In this document: positions 27,345-35,358 of the stretch, one piece after another
How positions within the stretch are numbered: the first letter of the stretch is position 1
Layout of the letters: each line of letters begins with the position of its first letter
Source of the DNA: Ignavibacteria bacterium
Lineage (GTDB): Bacteria > Bacteroidota > Ignavibacteria > Ignavibacteriales > Melioribacteraceae
Assembly: GCA_012719345.1 (NCBI GenBank)
Contig: JAAYAN010000240.1
Location: 1-41,292 of the forward strand
Reading direction: 5' to 3'
DNA length: 41,292 bases
Position numbers and translations under genes: made by a program
Notes under the pieces: generated by a model
What the model saw: only the letters and a program-made list of their open reading frames with translations
What the model was told of the DNA's origin: nothing
Databases searched by the model: none

Positions 27345-27496
27345 ATATTTCCTGTTTTTACTTTCAAAGATACAAAAATCCCGTCTTAATTTTTAGTTGC
27401 ATATATAGGAAGTATTTGTGGATATTACACACTAAATTTAGCATAATAACACAATATTGTATAAAAACAAAGTTGATATTATTGGGAATCAGTCAT

Positions 27497-27943
27497 ATGA
27501 AACAGAATATAATATTTGTCTTCCTATTTTGCATTTCAACAATTCAGATTTTTCCACAATCACATAAAGGAGTAAGATTTGACGGATTATATCAGACACA
27601 AACTGATATTGAAAGCAGACATTATTTTCGATTTTATTCTGACAGTACTGTAATAACTGATTTTGAAAGCAGACATTTTCTTCGATTTTATCCTGATAGT
27701 ACTGTAATATCAGTTACATCAACAGGAGTAGCAACGGATGTCATTAAATGGTTAACGAAACCCTACGATAATCAAGGAAAGTTTGAAGTTAAAGGTGATA
27801 GAATATATTTCACAACAACTTCATCCTATGGGACTGTTGTTTACGAGGGATTCATTGACTCTGAATATTTGTTAAAATTAAAAACGATAAGTCTAATTAA
27901 TGGACAAGAATCGGAGAAATTATTTTATTTTATTAAATTATAG
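27497..27943 (+). CDS. Small secreted protein with in-frame tandem duplication, function unknown
   Basis: A 148-aa protein starting at the ATG at 27497, where a clean signal peptide begins (MKQNIIFVFLFCISTIQIFPQ). The longer reading frame from 27416 uses a poor start and would bury the signal peptide. Residues 37-54 (DIESRHYFRFYSDSTVIT) and 55-72 (DFESRHFLRFYPDSTVIS) are a direct duplication. The C-terminal part (GKFEVKGDRIYFTTTSSYGTVVYEGFID) looks like small beta-sheet repeats. No family is recognised. It lies in an accessory-looking stretch with the Fic gene. Confidence 0.6.
   Translation: MKQNIIFVFLFCISTIQIFPQSHKGVRFDGLYQTQTDIESRHYFRFYSDSTVITDFESRHFLRFYPDSTVISVTSTGVATDVIKWLTKPYDNQGKFEVKGDRIYFTTTSSYGTVVYEGFIDSEYLLKLKTISLINGQESEKLFYFIKL
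27605..27712 (+). repeat. 54-bp tandem duplication inside the small secreted protein gene
   Basis: Units 27605-27658 and 27659-27712 differ at only a handful of bases and keep the reading frame (18 codons each). This is a recent in-frame duplication that doubles one D-x-E-S-R-H-(Y/F)-x-R-F-Y-x-D-S-T-V-I motif. Confidence 0.85.
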
Positions 27944-28113
27944 AGTAAAACTACTTCTAACACGGGTTTTACGTGAATCGGTGTATCTTTCAAACTTGAT
28001 TTGTGATCTGATACCTACCCGAAAGTAATTCCCAAAAAACACTGGCACTCATGTTTGAAATCCTCAAATTGAAAGTAAAATTAAGTATATTCGCATATAA
28101 ACAATTTGACTAA

Positions 28114-28875
28114 ATGAGAATAACTGACAGAAAATATTTAGATACTTATATTCAATCAATTGGAAAAGAAATTCCAGGATTAATTAAGAATTATGATTTT
28201 TCTGAAAATAAGGGAGGTTTTGACTATTTAACAAAATCATCTGCTGTTTATTCTTCGAATATTGAAGGTAATAGTGTCGATTTGAATTCTTTTATGAATT
28301 ACGAATTGAGCAAAGATAAATTTAAAGCGGGAAAAGAGATAGAAGAAATTGAAAATTTGATTGAAGCATATACTTTTGCACAAACAAACAAATTGAGCGA
28401 GCAAAACTTATTGACTTGCCATAAGATATTTTCGAAGACTTTTTTGATTAGTAGTAAACGCGGTAAATATCGAATTGAACCGGTTGGTGTTTTTGGAAAA
28501 GAAGGTTTAGCATATATGGCTGTTGAGCCTGAATTTGTTGTGCAGGAAATGAAAACATTTTTCAACGATGTTGAGGAATTGATAACTTCAAATCTCAATG
28601 AGATTGAAGTTATTTATTTTGCTTCGCTTATTCATTTACGTTTTGCACATATTCATCCATTCCGTGATGGCAATGGACGAGCAGCACGATTACTTGAAAA
28701 GTGGTTTATTACAGAAAAATTAGGACGTGATTTTTGGAAAATACCGTCAGAAGAATATTACAAAAACAATCAAGCACGTTATTATGAGACTATTAATCTT
28801 GGTGTTAATTATTATGAACTGAATTATGACAAATGCCTTGGTTTTTTAGATATGCTTCCAAATTGTTTAAGATAA
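28114..28875 (+). CDS. Fic family protein with N-terminal inhibitory motif
   Basis: A 253-aa Fic-domain protein. The catalytic motif HPFRDGNGRAAR (181-192) is intact; family members transfer AMP (or other nucleotide or phosphate groups) from a nucleotide onto target hydroxyls. The N-terminal segment contains SSNIEGN (47-53), the (S/T)xxxE(G/N) autoinhibitory helix, with inhibitory Glu51, so this is a class II (self-inhibited) Fic protein. The flap region GKYRIEPVGVFGKEGLAYMAVEP precedes the core. No winged helix or antitoxin gene is attached, and the target is unknown. The surrounding intergenic DNA looks unlike the neighbours, which suggests acquisition by transfer. Confidence 0.88.
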   Translation: MRITDRKYLDTYIQSIGKEIPGLIKNYDFSENKGGFDYLTKSSAVYSSNIEGNSVDLNSFMNYELSKDKFKAGKEIEEIENLIEAYTFAQTNKLSEQNLLTCHKIFSKTFLISSKRGKYRIEPVGVFGKEGLAYMAVEPEFVVQEMKTFFNDVEELITSNLNEIEVIYFASLIHLRFAHIHPFRDGNGRAARLLEKWFITEKLGRDFWKIPSEEYYKNNQARYYETINLGVNYYELNYDKCLGFLDMLPNCLR

Positions 28876-28995
28876 CTGTTGCTGTTGTATGTGATGATTT
28901 GTAGCCCGCTTCAACGTATTTGATATTCAAAATCCACTTTCTATAATTCCAGCAAAACATAAACTGTGATCCGAAACAAAATTCTAAAAAATTAA

Positions 28996-29027
28996 TTTGG
29001 TTAATAATATTAACTTATTTATATTCG
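28996..29027 (+). promoter_or_regulatory. Promoter with palindromic operator before the membrane protein/regulator pair
   Basis: TTTG (28996-28999), 20 bases, then TATATTCG (29020-29027) fits TTTG-N20-TAnnTTTG with one mismatch. The 15-bp palindrome GTTAATA-A-TATTAAC (29000-29014) fills the spacer, a classic repressor position. The 20-base string TTTGGTTAATAATATTAACT recurs exactly at 29945-29964. Confidence 0.6.
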
Positions 29028-29057
29028 AGTGTACTTAAAACAAAATAAAGGAAAAAA

Positions 29058-29648
29058 ATGGAAGAAAGAATTACACCCGAAGAAAGTCTGTTGTTAATTT
29101 CAAAAACAATAGAAGAAACTAAACAAAGGTTTCAAGAAAATGGTCACATAATTATTATGTGGGGCATTATTATGTTTACTGTTTTTTTCAGCCAGTATGT
29201 TTTTTCAATAACAGGTTTATACAAAAAATTTGATATAGTATGGACTTGTATTTTATTTCCGCTTGCAGCAATTTACCAATTTATATACATCAGAAAAACC
29301 ATGAAAAAGAATAACATTCCCAAGACTCTTCTTACAAGAGTAATTACAACAATGGGATGGGCAATGGGTTTGAATATGTTGATTTTGGGTATTCTTTTTG
29401 GACAGCAACTTGGTGATGCCATGGCGCCGGTATTTATAATTCTGCTTGCTTTATCGATGATAGTTATCGGAGCTTCCATTGAATTTAAACCGCTATTCAT
29501 TGGTGGTATATTGCTTAATTTAATTGGACTTGCTTCTTTCTATTTTACCCGGGAATATCATGGTTTTAGTATGATGTTGGGAGCAATAGTAGGATTGCTA
29601 ATACCGGGTATATTACTTAATAGAGCAAATAGGAAAAGAAATGTTTAA
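29058..29648 (+). CDS. Small integral membrane protein, about five segments, function unknown
   Basis: A 196-aa protein with a short charged N-terminal helix (EERITPEESLLLISKTIEETKQRF), then hydrophobic segments at about residues 31-50, 60-78, 97-116, 120-138, 143-160 and 166-182; five or six are plausible. No transporter or enzyme motif is recognised. The stop overlaps the downstream winged-helix gene by 8 bases, so the two are translationally coupled, the arrangement expected of a sensor or target paired with its regulator. A small dimeric winged-helix regulator paired with a membrane protein is a recurrent organisation in Bacteroidota, but this protein's substrate or signal is unknown. Confidence 0.75.
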   Translation: MEERITPEESLLLISKTIEETKQRFQENGHIIIMWGIIMFTVFFSQYVFSITGLYKKFDIVWTCILFPLAAIYQFIYIRKTMKKNNIPKTLLTRVITTMGWAMGLNMLILGILFGQQLGDAMAPVFIILLALSMIVIGASIEFKPLFIGGILLNLIGLASFYFTREYHGFSMMLGAIVGLLIPGILLNRANRKRNV

Positions 29649-29931
29649 CGATTTAGATCCCATATTACATTCGCAGCTTCGATTGTCAATTATATCTATT
29701 TTAATGACAGTTGAAGAAGCCGAATTTACGTTTATTAAAGAAACAACCGGTGCCGCGGCGGGTAATATAAGTATCCAGTTAAAGAAGCTGCAGGAAGCAG
29801 GTTATGTCAAAGTCGAAAAGACCTTCAAGAATAATTATCCCAACACAACTGTTTCAATTACAGATAAAGGGATAAAAGCGTTTGAGGTTTATGTAAATGA
29901 CCTTAAAAAATATATAAATCCAAAAAAATAA
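29641..29931 (+). CDS. Winged-helix transcriptional regulator (MarR/ArsR-like, PF13601 type)
   Basis: A 96-aa single-domain DNA-binding protein. The layout is typical: a starting helix (LHSQLRLSIISILM), a helix-turn-helix with TFIKETTGAAAGNISIQLKKLQEAGYV, and a wing (KVEKTFKNNYPNTTVSITDKGIKAFEVY). The recognition helix is probably AAGNISIQLKKLQEAG. It has no added sensing domain. It is coupled to the membrane-protein gene and probably binds the palindrome GTTAATAATATTAAC found before that gene and before the next one, giving autoregulation and control of the transglutaminase-SUMF1 gene. That binding is inference. Confidence 0.85.
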   Translation: MFNDLDPILHSQLRLSIISILMTVEEAEFTFIKETTGAAAGNISIQLKKLQEAGYVKVEKTFKNNYPNTTVSITDKGIKAFEVYVNDLKKYINPKK

Positions 29932-29944
29932 AAATTTTTATTAT

Positions 29945-29964
29945 TTTGGTTAATAATATTAACT
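29945..29964 (+). promoter_or_regulatory. Second copy of the palindromic operator
   Basis: TTTGGTTAATAATATTAACT is identical over 20 bases to 28996-29015. It lies in the 50-base gap after the regulator gene and ends 18 bases before the transglutaminase-SUMF1 start. A good -7 box is missing downstream, so it may act as an operator only, or the downstream gene may depend on readthrough. Confidence 0.6.
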
Positions 29965-29981
29965 ACTTAACAGGATAAAAT

Positions 29982-31667
29982 ATGAAAATAAAAATATTTA
30001 TTTTAATGCTTGTAATCTTCATCGGATTACTATTTGCTCAAAGCAGATTACAAAACCCGAATGAACAAAGCTTTGTGAATGCCTTTCAAGATGAAAAGTC
30101 GGTATTAGATTTCTATCGTCAATATAGTTTATTTACCGATCCGGGAGAATATGACTATTTGTATAAAAACCTTCCGGATTCATTACCGGAGCTATGCAGT
30201 TTAATAAAGGCTCAGTTTATTCATCCATTATCTGAATTACCACAATATCGTGATCAAATTCCTAAAGAGAGATGGAATGAAACAGAAAAGTATTCAACAG
30301 TTAAATCGGTTCTGCAGGGACTTCAATCCTATGGTTCCAGGGGTTTTGTTAAAGACCGCAAACCAGAAAACCGTTTAGTGCTGGGCTGTCGCGAAAATGC
30401 AATAGTTCTGGCTTCCGTACTAAAATATAAAGGTATTCCTGCCAGAATCCGTTTTGGACATGCAGCATACCTAATACCCGGTTTTTATGTAAATCACACA
30501 ATTTGTGAAGTATGGAACAATATTGAAAAACGTTGGATGTTTGTGGATCCAAGTACCAATATGATTGATTTCAGCAGAGAAATATTTGCATTGGGAAATG
30601 ATTCCTGGTTTAAATTGCAGAACGATGAAATAAACCCTGCCTTGTATGGAATTCCGGGAAAATATAGTGATAAAAACGGATTGGTTTCGATAGCCGGTAT
30701 GATTTGTTCCGATTTAGCCTCGGTATTAGGTAATGAATATACTATATACGAATATGCATCAATAGTTGATTACGCCTATAATAACAACACAAAACTACCC
30801 GAAGAACAAATGAAAATACTTAACAAAATTAGTAAATTGATGCAATCTTTTGATGCTGAGAATCTTACTAAATTACGGGAAATTTATCATAACACTCCAC
30901 AAATTCAAATTACAAAAACATTTGTATTCGATATTTCCTCATTGCTTTCTCAAAACTCTGATATAAAAACATCCGAAAATGAAACGAAGGTTGAGAATTC
31001 TTCACTAAATAAACCCCATATTGAATTTGTAGATATTCCCGGAGGCACATTTATAATGGGAAGCCCTGAAACTGAAGCAGGAAGAAAAAACGATGAAGTT
31101 CAACACATAGTTACATTGAATGCATTTAAAATGAGTAAATATTGCGTAACCTTTGAACAGTATGATATGTTTTGTGAAGCAACCGGCAGAAAAAAACCTT
31201 GGGGATTTAAACGAGGAAATATGCCGGTATCACAAATAACCTGGTACGATGCCCAGGCTTTTGCCGAGTGGATGGGCTGCAGACTGCCAACAGAAGCGGA
31301 GTGGGAATATGCCTGCCGGGCAAATACAACTACTCCTTTTTATACAGGTGACAGCCTAACATTGGATCAGGCATATTTTAACAACACATCAGGTAGAGAA
31401 GCCAAACCTGTTGGCACTTTTCCCCCAAATGTCTTCGGGTTATTTGATATGCACGGTAATATAGGTGAATTGTGCAGCGATTGGTATGGTGAATACGATT
31501 TAAAAGATACATCAAATCCAAAGGGACCGCAAACCGGCGGACTAAAAGTTCTTCGCGGCGGCGGATTTTGGGTGTCAGCACAAGAATGCCGCTCGGCAAG
31601 CCGTTCAAGTGTTCCTGCAGAAAACAGAGGAGCCGGTATTAGTTTTCGTTTAGTGAAAAGTCAGTAA
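29982..31667 (+). CDS. Secreted transglutaminase-like and SUMF1/FGE-sulfatase domain fusion protein
   Basis: A 561-aa exported protein (signal peptide about 1-19, MKIKIFILMLVIFIGLLFA). Residues about 100-200 are a transglutaminase-like cysteine protease fold with catalytic triad Cys136 (LGCRENA), His172 (VNHTICEVW) and Asp189 (MFVDPS). Residues about 346-560 are a SUMF1/formylglycine-generating-type domain: FVDIPGGTFIMGSP, CRLPTEAEWEYAC, MHGNIGELCSDWYG and VLRGGGFW. The two catalytic cysteines expected of a true formylglycine-generating enzyme near the end (human Cys336 and Cys341) are not both visible; only one appears, in QECRSASRSS, so this domain may be binding or structural. The pair suggests a secreted enzyme that cleaves, crosslinks or recognises peptides. 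It shares an operator with the adjacent regulator pair. Confidence 0.85.
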   Translation: MKIKIFILMLVIFIGLLFAQSRLQNPNEQSFVNAFQDEKSVLDFYRQYSLFTDPGEYDYLYKNLPDSLPELCSLIKAQFIHPLSELPQYRDQIPKERWNETEKYSTVKSVLQGLQSYGSRGFVKDRKPENRLVLGCRENAIVLASVLKYKGIPARIRFGHAAYLIPGFYVNHTICEVWNNIEKRWMFVDPSTNMIDFSREIFALGNDSWFKLQNDEINPALYGIPGKYSDKNGLVSIAGMICSDLASVLGNEYTIYEYASIVDYAYNNNTKLPEEQMKILNKISKLMQSFDAENLTKLREIYHNTPQIQITKTFVFDISSLLSQNSDIKTSENETKVENSSLNKPHIEFVDIPGGTFIMGSPETEAGRKNDEVQHIVTLNAFKMSKYCVTFEQYDMFCEATGRKKPWGFKRGNMPVSQITWYDAQAFAEWMGCRLPTEAEWEYACRANTTTPFYTGDSLTLDQAYFNNTSGREAKPVGTFPPNVFGLFDMHGNIGELCSDWYGEYDLKDTSNPKGPQTGGLKVLRGGGFWVSAQECRSASRSSVPAENRGAGISFRLVKSQ

Positions 31668-31997
31668 GGATTAAAATACGCTGCAGCTGCTATCACTTGA
31701 TATAACCAAAAAGCGTAAGGCTGTAGCTTTTTAACATTTCGACAAATTTAATAGAAAGTCCCGCAAATAAATCTTTTCACTTCCATTTTCTTTTAATAAA
31801 TTTAATTATGTAAGAATTATGGAAAAAGAAATACAACCAAGATGATTTCAGCGACGGAATTGAAGCAGACTATATGAGTTTTAATTCCGGCTCGATAGCA
31901 GAAATTGGAATTGCCAAACAAAAATCTATGATAATAGAATAATAAATATCATTTATGTATTTTTGAATGAAATATATTTAAATAATCCGGTGAAAAT
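31668..31997 (+). other. Intergenic stretch, mostly non-coding
   Basis: This 330-base gap holds a weak hairpin (AAAAAGC...GCTTTTT, 31708-31732) that may end the upstream transcript, a short reading-frame relic (31814-31942), and a possible promoter -7 box TATTTTTG at 31958-31965 before the hydrolase gene (no matching -33 seen). I see no RNA gene. Confidence 0.5.
31814..31942 (+). pseudogene. Short reading-frame relic, 42 codons
   Basis: An open frame of 42 codons follows an in-frame TAA at 31811. It lacks a start codon near its beginning and encodes a moderately natural-looking peptide (contains DDFSDGIEADYMSFN and IAEIGIAKQKSMIIE). An internal ATG would give only 22 residues. It may be the tail of a lost gene; homology was not checked and chance is possible. 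Confidence 0.2.
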
Positions 31998-32810
31998 ATG
32001 AGATATCTAAATTTTTTTGTATTCAATCTTTTCATTTTAATCATAGCAGCAAATATTTCCGGACAGCAAGCAGATACTTGTTATAAGCATTTTAAAGAAG
32101 CTGAAAATGTTTACAGAATTGTGGAGAATAAAACGGTAAACATATATCTTGTTGAAGGGAAAGACAGCGCTTTGGTTATAGATACAGGTTATGGAACAGG
32201 CGATTTATTCAAATATATCAGAACGCTTACAAATCTTCCTTTAATTGTTTTGAACACGCACGGACATGGCGACCATTGTTTAGGCAATGTGCAATTTACC
32301 AAAATATATGCTCACACAAAAGATTTCCAAATGATTGAAAGTAGTTTGAAATCAAAAGGCATTAGTAACTTGCCGGAAATAATTTCGGTTAAAGAGGGAT
32401 ATGTTTTTAATCTCGGCGGAAGAAAATTAGAAGTAATTGAAGTTCCGGGACATACTTCCGGAAGTATCTGCCTGCTTGATTCCGAAAATAAAATTCTATT
32501 TGCCGGCGATAACACAAACAAAATTGTCTGGCTGTTTTTAAAAGATTGTCTGCCTCTCGAAGTATATTTGAAAAGTCTGGAAAAAGTTGAAAAACGTATA
32601 AACGATTATGAAATAATAATGCCGGGTCATAACGAACCTTTAGCAAAAGATTTTATTTACGAACAAATTACCTGCGTTAAAAACATACTTGAAGGAAAAT
32701 GCCAGGCCGTTCCTTATAACTATTCGCCGATAACGGCAGGTTCATTGCTTTGCAAGTTCAAGTCATCCGAAGTGGCTTATGATCCGGAAAAAATATACGT
32801 AAAAGATTAA
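31998..32810 (+). CDS. Secreted MBL-fold metallo-hydrolase
   Basis: A 270-aa metallo-beta-lactamase-fold enzyme with a signal peptide (MRYLNFFVFNLFILIIAANISG). The metal motif HGHGDH (in LNTHGHGDHCLGN) is intact, followed by VPGHTSGSICLLD, the Asp ligand in ILFAGD, and MPGHNEPL, giving the usual two-zinc site. The signature LFAGDNTNK and HTSGSIC resemble glyoxalase II/hydrolase-type members more than a resistance beta-lactamase; the substrate is unknown. It stands alone, with no partner gene overlapping. A possible promoter -7 box, TATTTTTG, lies at 31958-31965. Confidence 0.85.
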   Translation: MRYLNFFVFNLFILIIAANISGQQADTCYKHFKEAENVYRIVENKTVNIYLVEGKDSALVIDTGYGTGDLFKYIRTLTNLPLIVLNTHGHGDHCLGNVQFTKIYAHTKDFQMIESSLKSKGISNLPEIISVKEGYVFNLGGRKLEVIEVPGHTSGSICLLDSENKILFAGDNTNKIVWLFLKDCLPLEVYLKSLEKVEKRINDYEIIMPGHNEPLAKDFIYEQITCVKNILEGKCQAVPYNYSPITAGSLLCKFKSSEVAYDPEKIYVKD

Positions 32811-32859
32811 CAGGTTTTGGCATTAGTAATTAACTTAACAAAAAATTATATTGATAAAA

Positions 32860-33705
32860 ATGAAATGTGAAATATGTTTTAACGAGACTAAATTATTTTT
32901 TAATCAAAATGGAATTTTACCTGAAAGATGCGGAAAATGCGGACATATATTTATAAAGCATTCTGATTCTATAACGGGTATCAGAGAAGAAGCATGGGGA
33001 GGAAACGGCTTTTTTGATCAGTTCAGAATTTTACTTACTTGGATGCGGTTAAAAAATATTAAAATCGAAGAAAATTCTAATGTATTCGAAATAGGATATG
33101 GAAATGGAGTTCTTCTTGAAAAATTCCATAAAAAAGGAAATAAAATCGGCGGTGCCGAGGCCGGGCTTTTAAAAAATTCTGTACCGGAATATTTAAAAAA
33201 TAATGCCGAATTGTATTACGGAGATTTTGAAAACCTTGAAATTCCAAAAAACAAATTCGATTTGATTTATGGTATTCATCTTATTGAACATATTAAGGAT
33301 TCGAACGCCTTTCTTAAAAAATGTAATAATTTATTGAGCAAAAACGGTAAAGTTTATTTTATTACACCAAACAGTATGTCTTTGGGTGCGCGTTTATTTA
33401 AATCTTCGTGGTGGAATTTTGAAGACCCGACACACATTCAATTTTTTAATCCCGTTTCGGCAAGAATTTCATTAATGAATGCAGGTTTTAAAGAAATAAA
33501 GACTAAAATACTTTTAACTGACAGTTTAATGGTTGAAGTTAATTCAATATTAAGAATGTTGGGTAAAAAATCGGGAAAATCAGGTGTTATGGATTCATAT
33601 ATATCGAAAGCAGCGGGAGTTTTTCTGCTTCCAGTATCTTTAATACTCCGAATTTTAATTCCTGCTCTGTCACCGTCAATTGAAATTTCAGCTGTTAAAG
33701 AATAA
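32860..33705 (+). CDS. Class I SAM methyltransferase with N-terminal zinc ribbon
   Basis: A 281-aa protein. The N terminus has two Cys pairs, CEIC and CGKC, which probably bind zinc. The methyltransferase core shows motif I VFEIGYGNGVLLEKF and the later DLIYGIHLIEHIKDSNAFLKKCNNLLSKNGKVYFITPN block, typical of the Methyltransf_23 type found in small-molecule, sugar and lipid methylation. The tail has a hydrophobic segment (AAGVFLLPVSLILRILIPAL) that may associate with the membrane. I chose the ATG at 32860 over an upstream TTG. No glycosyltransferase neighbours appear, so the substrate cannot be named. Confidence 0.8.
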   Translation: MKCEICFNETKLFFNQNGILPERCGKCGHIFIKHSDSITGIREEAWGGNGFFDQFRILLTWMRLKNIKIEENSNVFEIGYGNGVLLEKFHKKGNKIGGAEAGLLKNSVPEYLKNNAELYYGDFENLEIPKNKFDLIYGIHLIEHIKDSNAFLKKCNNLLSKNGKVYFITPNSMSLGARLFKSSWWNFEDPTHIQFFNPVSARISLMNAGFKEIKTKILLTDSLMVEVNSILRMLGKKSGKSGVMDSYISKAAGVFLLPVSLILRILIPALSPSIEISAVKE

Positions 33706-33788
33706 AACAATAACCTCAAATAGCGGTATTGTAACCATTTGTGAAAGTATGCGTCAGAAGGACAATTCTTTCACAAAACGGAGCAGAG

Positions 33789-35060
33789 ATGACTTGTTTC
33801 AAAATCAGGGCTATTTACGGTATCTCAGTATTTATTTTCTTTATTATTTCAATGTCTTTTTCGAATGCCCAGGAAGCGAAGTATTATAACTTTAACGTAA
33901 AAATTAAACCTTCTTCAAAACATATTTATGTAAAAGGAAAAATGGAATTGGATTTTAAAGATAAAGACAGCATAGTATTTGTTTTTTGGAAAAATTCAAA
34001 AATAAACTCATTAACAAATAATGAAGATACGGTTAAATACTTTTTTAATCAGGCATCTCCATCGCCAGCTATGTATATTCCCGAAGGACGGAAGTTAGTT
34101 TTTTATAAAGAAGAGGGTACTCCCCAGATTCAGACTTTATATATTGATTATGAATGTGATATGAGTGAACTTAAAGGATGGGGTGTGTCTTTTAATGAAA
34201 AATGGATTGAACTAAATTATTATTGCGCTTGGTATCCAGTCTGCCGGACGGGATCGAGCATTACGTCGCAATTGAAAATAAGTATAGATGAAAAATATAA
34301 AGTGTCGGGGTCTGGTATAGTTGAAAAACAAGATGATTATTGGTTAATGAAACAAGATTGGAATAGTTTTGATAACGTAATTGTGGCTTCAAAAAAATTA
34401 AATATAAAAAGTGTGAAAGATGAAAAAATGAAGATTGATGTAGTTTTCAGTGATTTAACAGAAAAAGATACTGATTCTGTAATTACTGGCTGCAAAGATG
34501 TTTTAAGTTTTTACAGAAATATTTTTGGTACAAAAGACAGTACATATTTAAAATTTGTTGTAGCACCAATTAATAAAGGGGGAGGTTATTCGCGCAAGCA
34601 TTTTGTCTCTTTCGGTTCAACTCAGTTTGACCTTTATACAATAGGCGGAATTGCTCACGAAATCGCTCATTTCTGGTGGTTAAAAGCAAATACAAACACT
34701 TGGGAAGACTGGTTAAATGAATCTTTTGCCGAATACAGTCAACTGATGTTCCTCCGTGAAAAATATGGAAATGAAGTTTTTACAAATAAAATAAACGATT
34801 ACGAAAAAAACTCAAAAAACACACCTTCTGTATGGGAAGCTGATAGAAATTCAAATGAAGCTTATAAAGTTTTTTACTTTAAAGGATCGCTGATTTTATA
34901 TGAGTTGGAAAAAAAATTAGGGAAAGAAAAATTCTACAGATTTATGAAAATAGTTGCTGATAATGAAGTAAGTACAACATCCTGTTTACTTGAACTTATA
35001 AAACAAAATTTTAATGAAGAGGTAAGCTTTTGGCTGGAAACGGAACTTAAAACCCGCTAA
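33789..35060 (+). CDS. Secreted divergent M1-family (gluzincin) metallopeptidase
   Basis: A 423-aa exported protein, with a signal peptide from the ATG at 33789 (hydrophobic ISVFIFFIISMSF, then SNAQ). The zinc site is HEIAH (His290, Glu291, His294) with the third ligand Glu311 in WLNESFAEY, as in aminopeptidase N and LTA4 hydrolase. Two things are unusual. The spacing between the second His and the Glu is 16 residues rather than the usual 18, and the canonical GAMEN substrate motif is absent (VSFGSTQFDL occupies its region). It may be an active but divergent peptidase. An upstream GTG would add 16 residues, but the chosen ATG is better placed: GGAGCAGAG lies just before it. Confidence 0.75.
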   Translation: MTCFKIRAIYGISVFIFFIISMSFSNAQEAKYYNFNVKIKPSSKHIYVKGKMELDFKDKDSIVFVFWKNSKINSLTNNEDTVKYFFNQASPSPAMYIPEGRKLVFYKEEGTPQIQTLYIDYECDMSELKGWGVSFNEKWIELNYYCAWYPVCRTGSSITSQLKISIDEKYKVSGSGIVEKQDDYWLMKQDWNSFDNVIVASKKLNIKSVKDEKMKIDVVFSDLTEKDTDSVITGCKDVLSFYRNIFGTKDSTYLKFVVAPINKGGGYSRKHFVSFGSTQFDLYTIGGIAHEIAHFWWLKANTNTWEDWLNESFAEYSQLMFLREKYGNEVFTNKINDYEKNSKNTPSVWEADRNSNEAYKVFYFKGSLILYELEKKLGKEKFYRFMKIVADNEVSTTSCLLELIKQNFNEEVSFWLETELKTR

Positions 35061-35358
35061 TAAAAGCTGACGCACTGAAATTTATCAAACCCAAAATAGT
35101 CACATTAGAACATACAATATTATGGCTGAGCTTTTATTATTGGCTATTTTGGGTAATCCCGACTTAGAAAATCATACATTCAGTTTCTAAGGAATGTATA
35201 GATATTTATCCGGCTTTTGACGGACCCGCCATTATTTTTTTTCTAATGGGGGATTTGGGTTAAAAAGAAAGGTTTTTATTCTTTACTTTTTTTAAGAAAA
35301 TATTCTTTACTGTTTATCCGATAAAACACTATATTCAATGAAATAATTTTGAATTATT
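35061..35358. other. Intergenic region rich in inverted repeats
   Basis: A 298-base gap with several inverted repeats. CCCAAAATAG (35090-35099) pairs with CTATTTTGGG (35144-35153). CTTAGAAA (35163-35170) pairs with TTTCTAAG (35184-35191), and the overlapping TACATTC (35175-35181) pairs with GAATGTA (35192-35198), so two alternative hairpins exclude each other. CCATTA/TAATGG (35229-35249) forms a further stem. No coding gene was seen. It could be a decayed mobile repeat or an attenuator-like leader; nothing decides between them. Confidence 0.5.
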
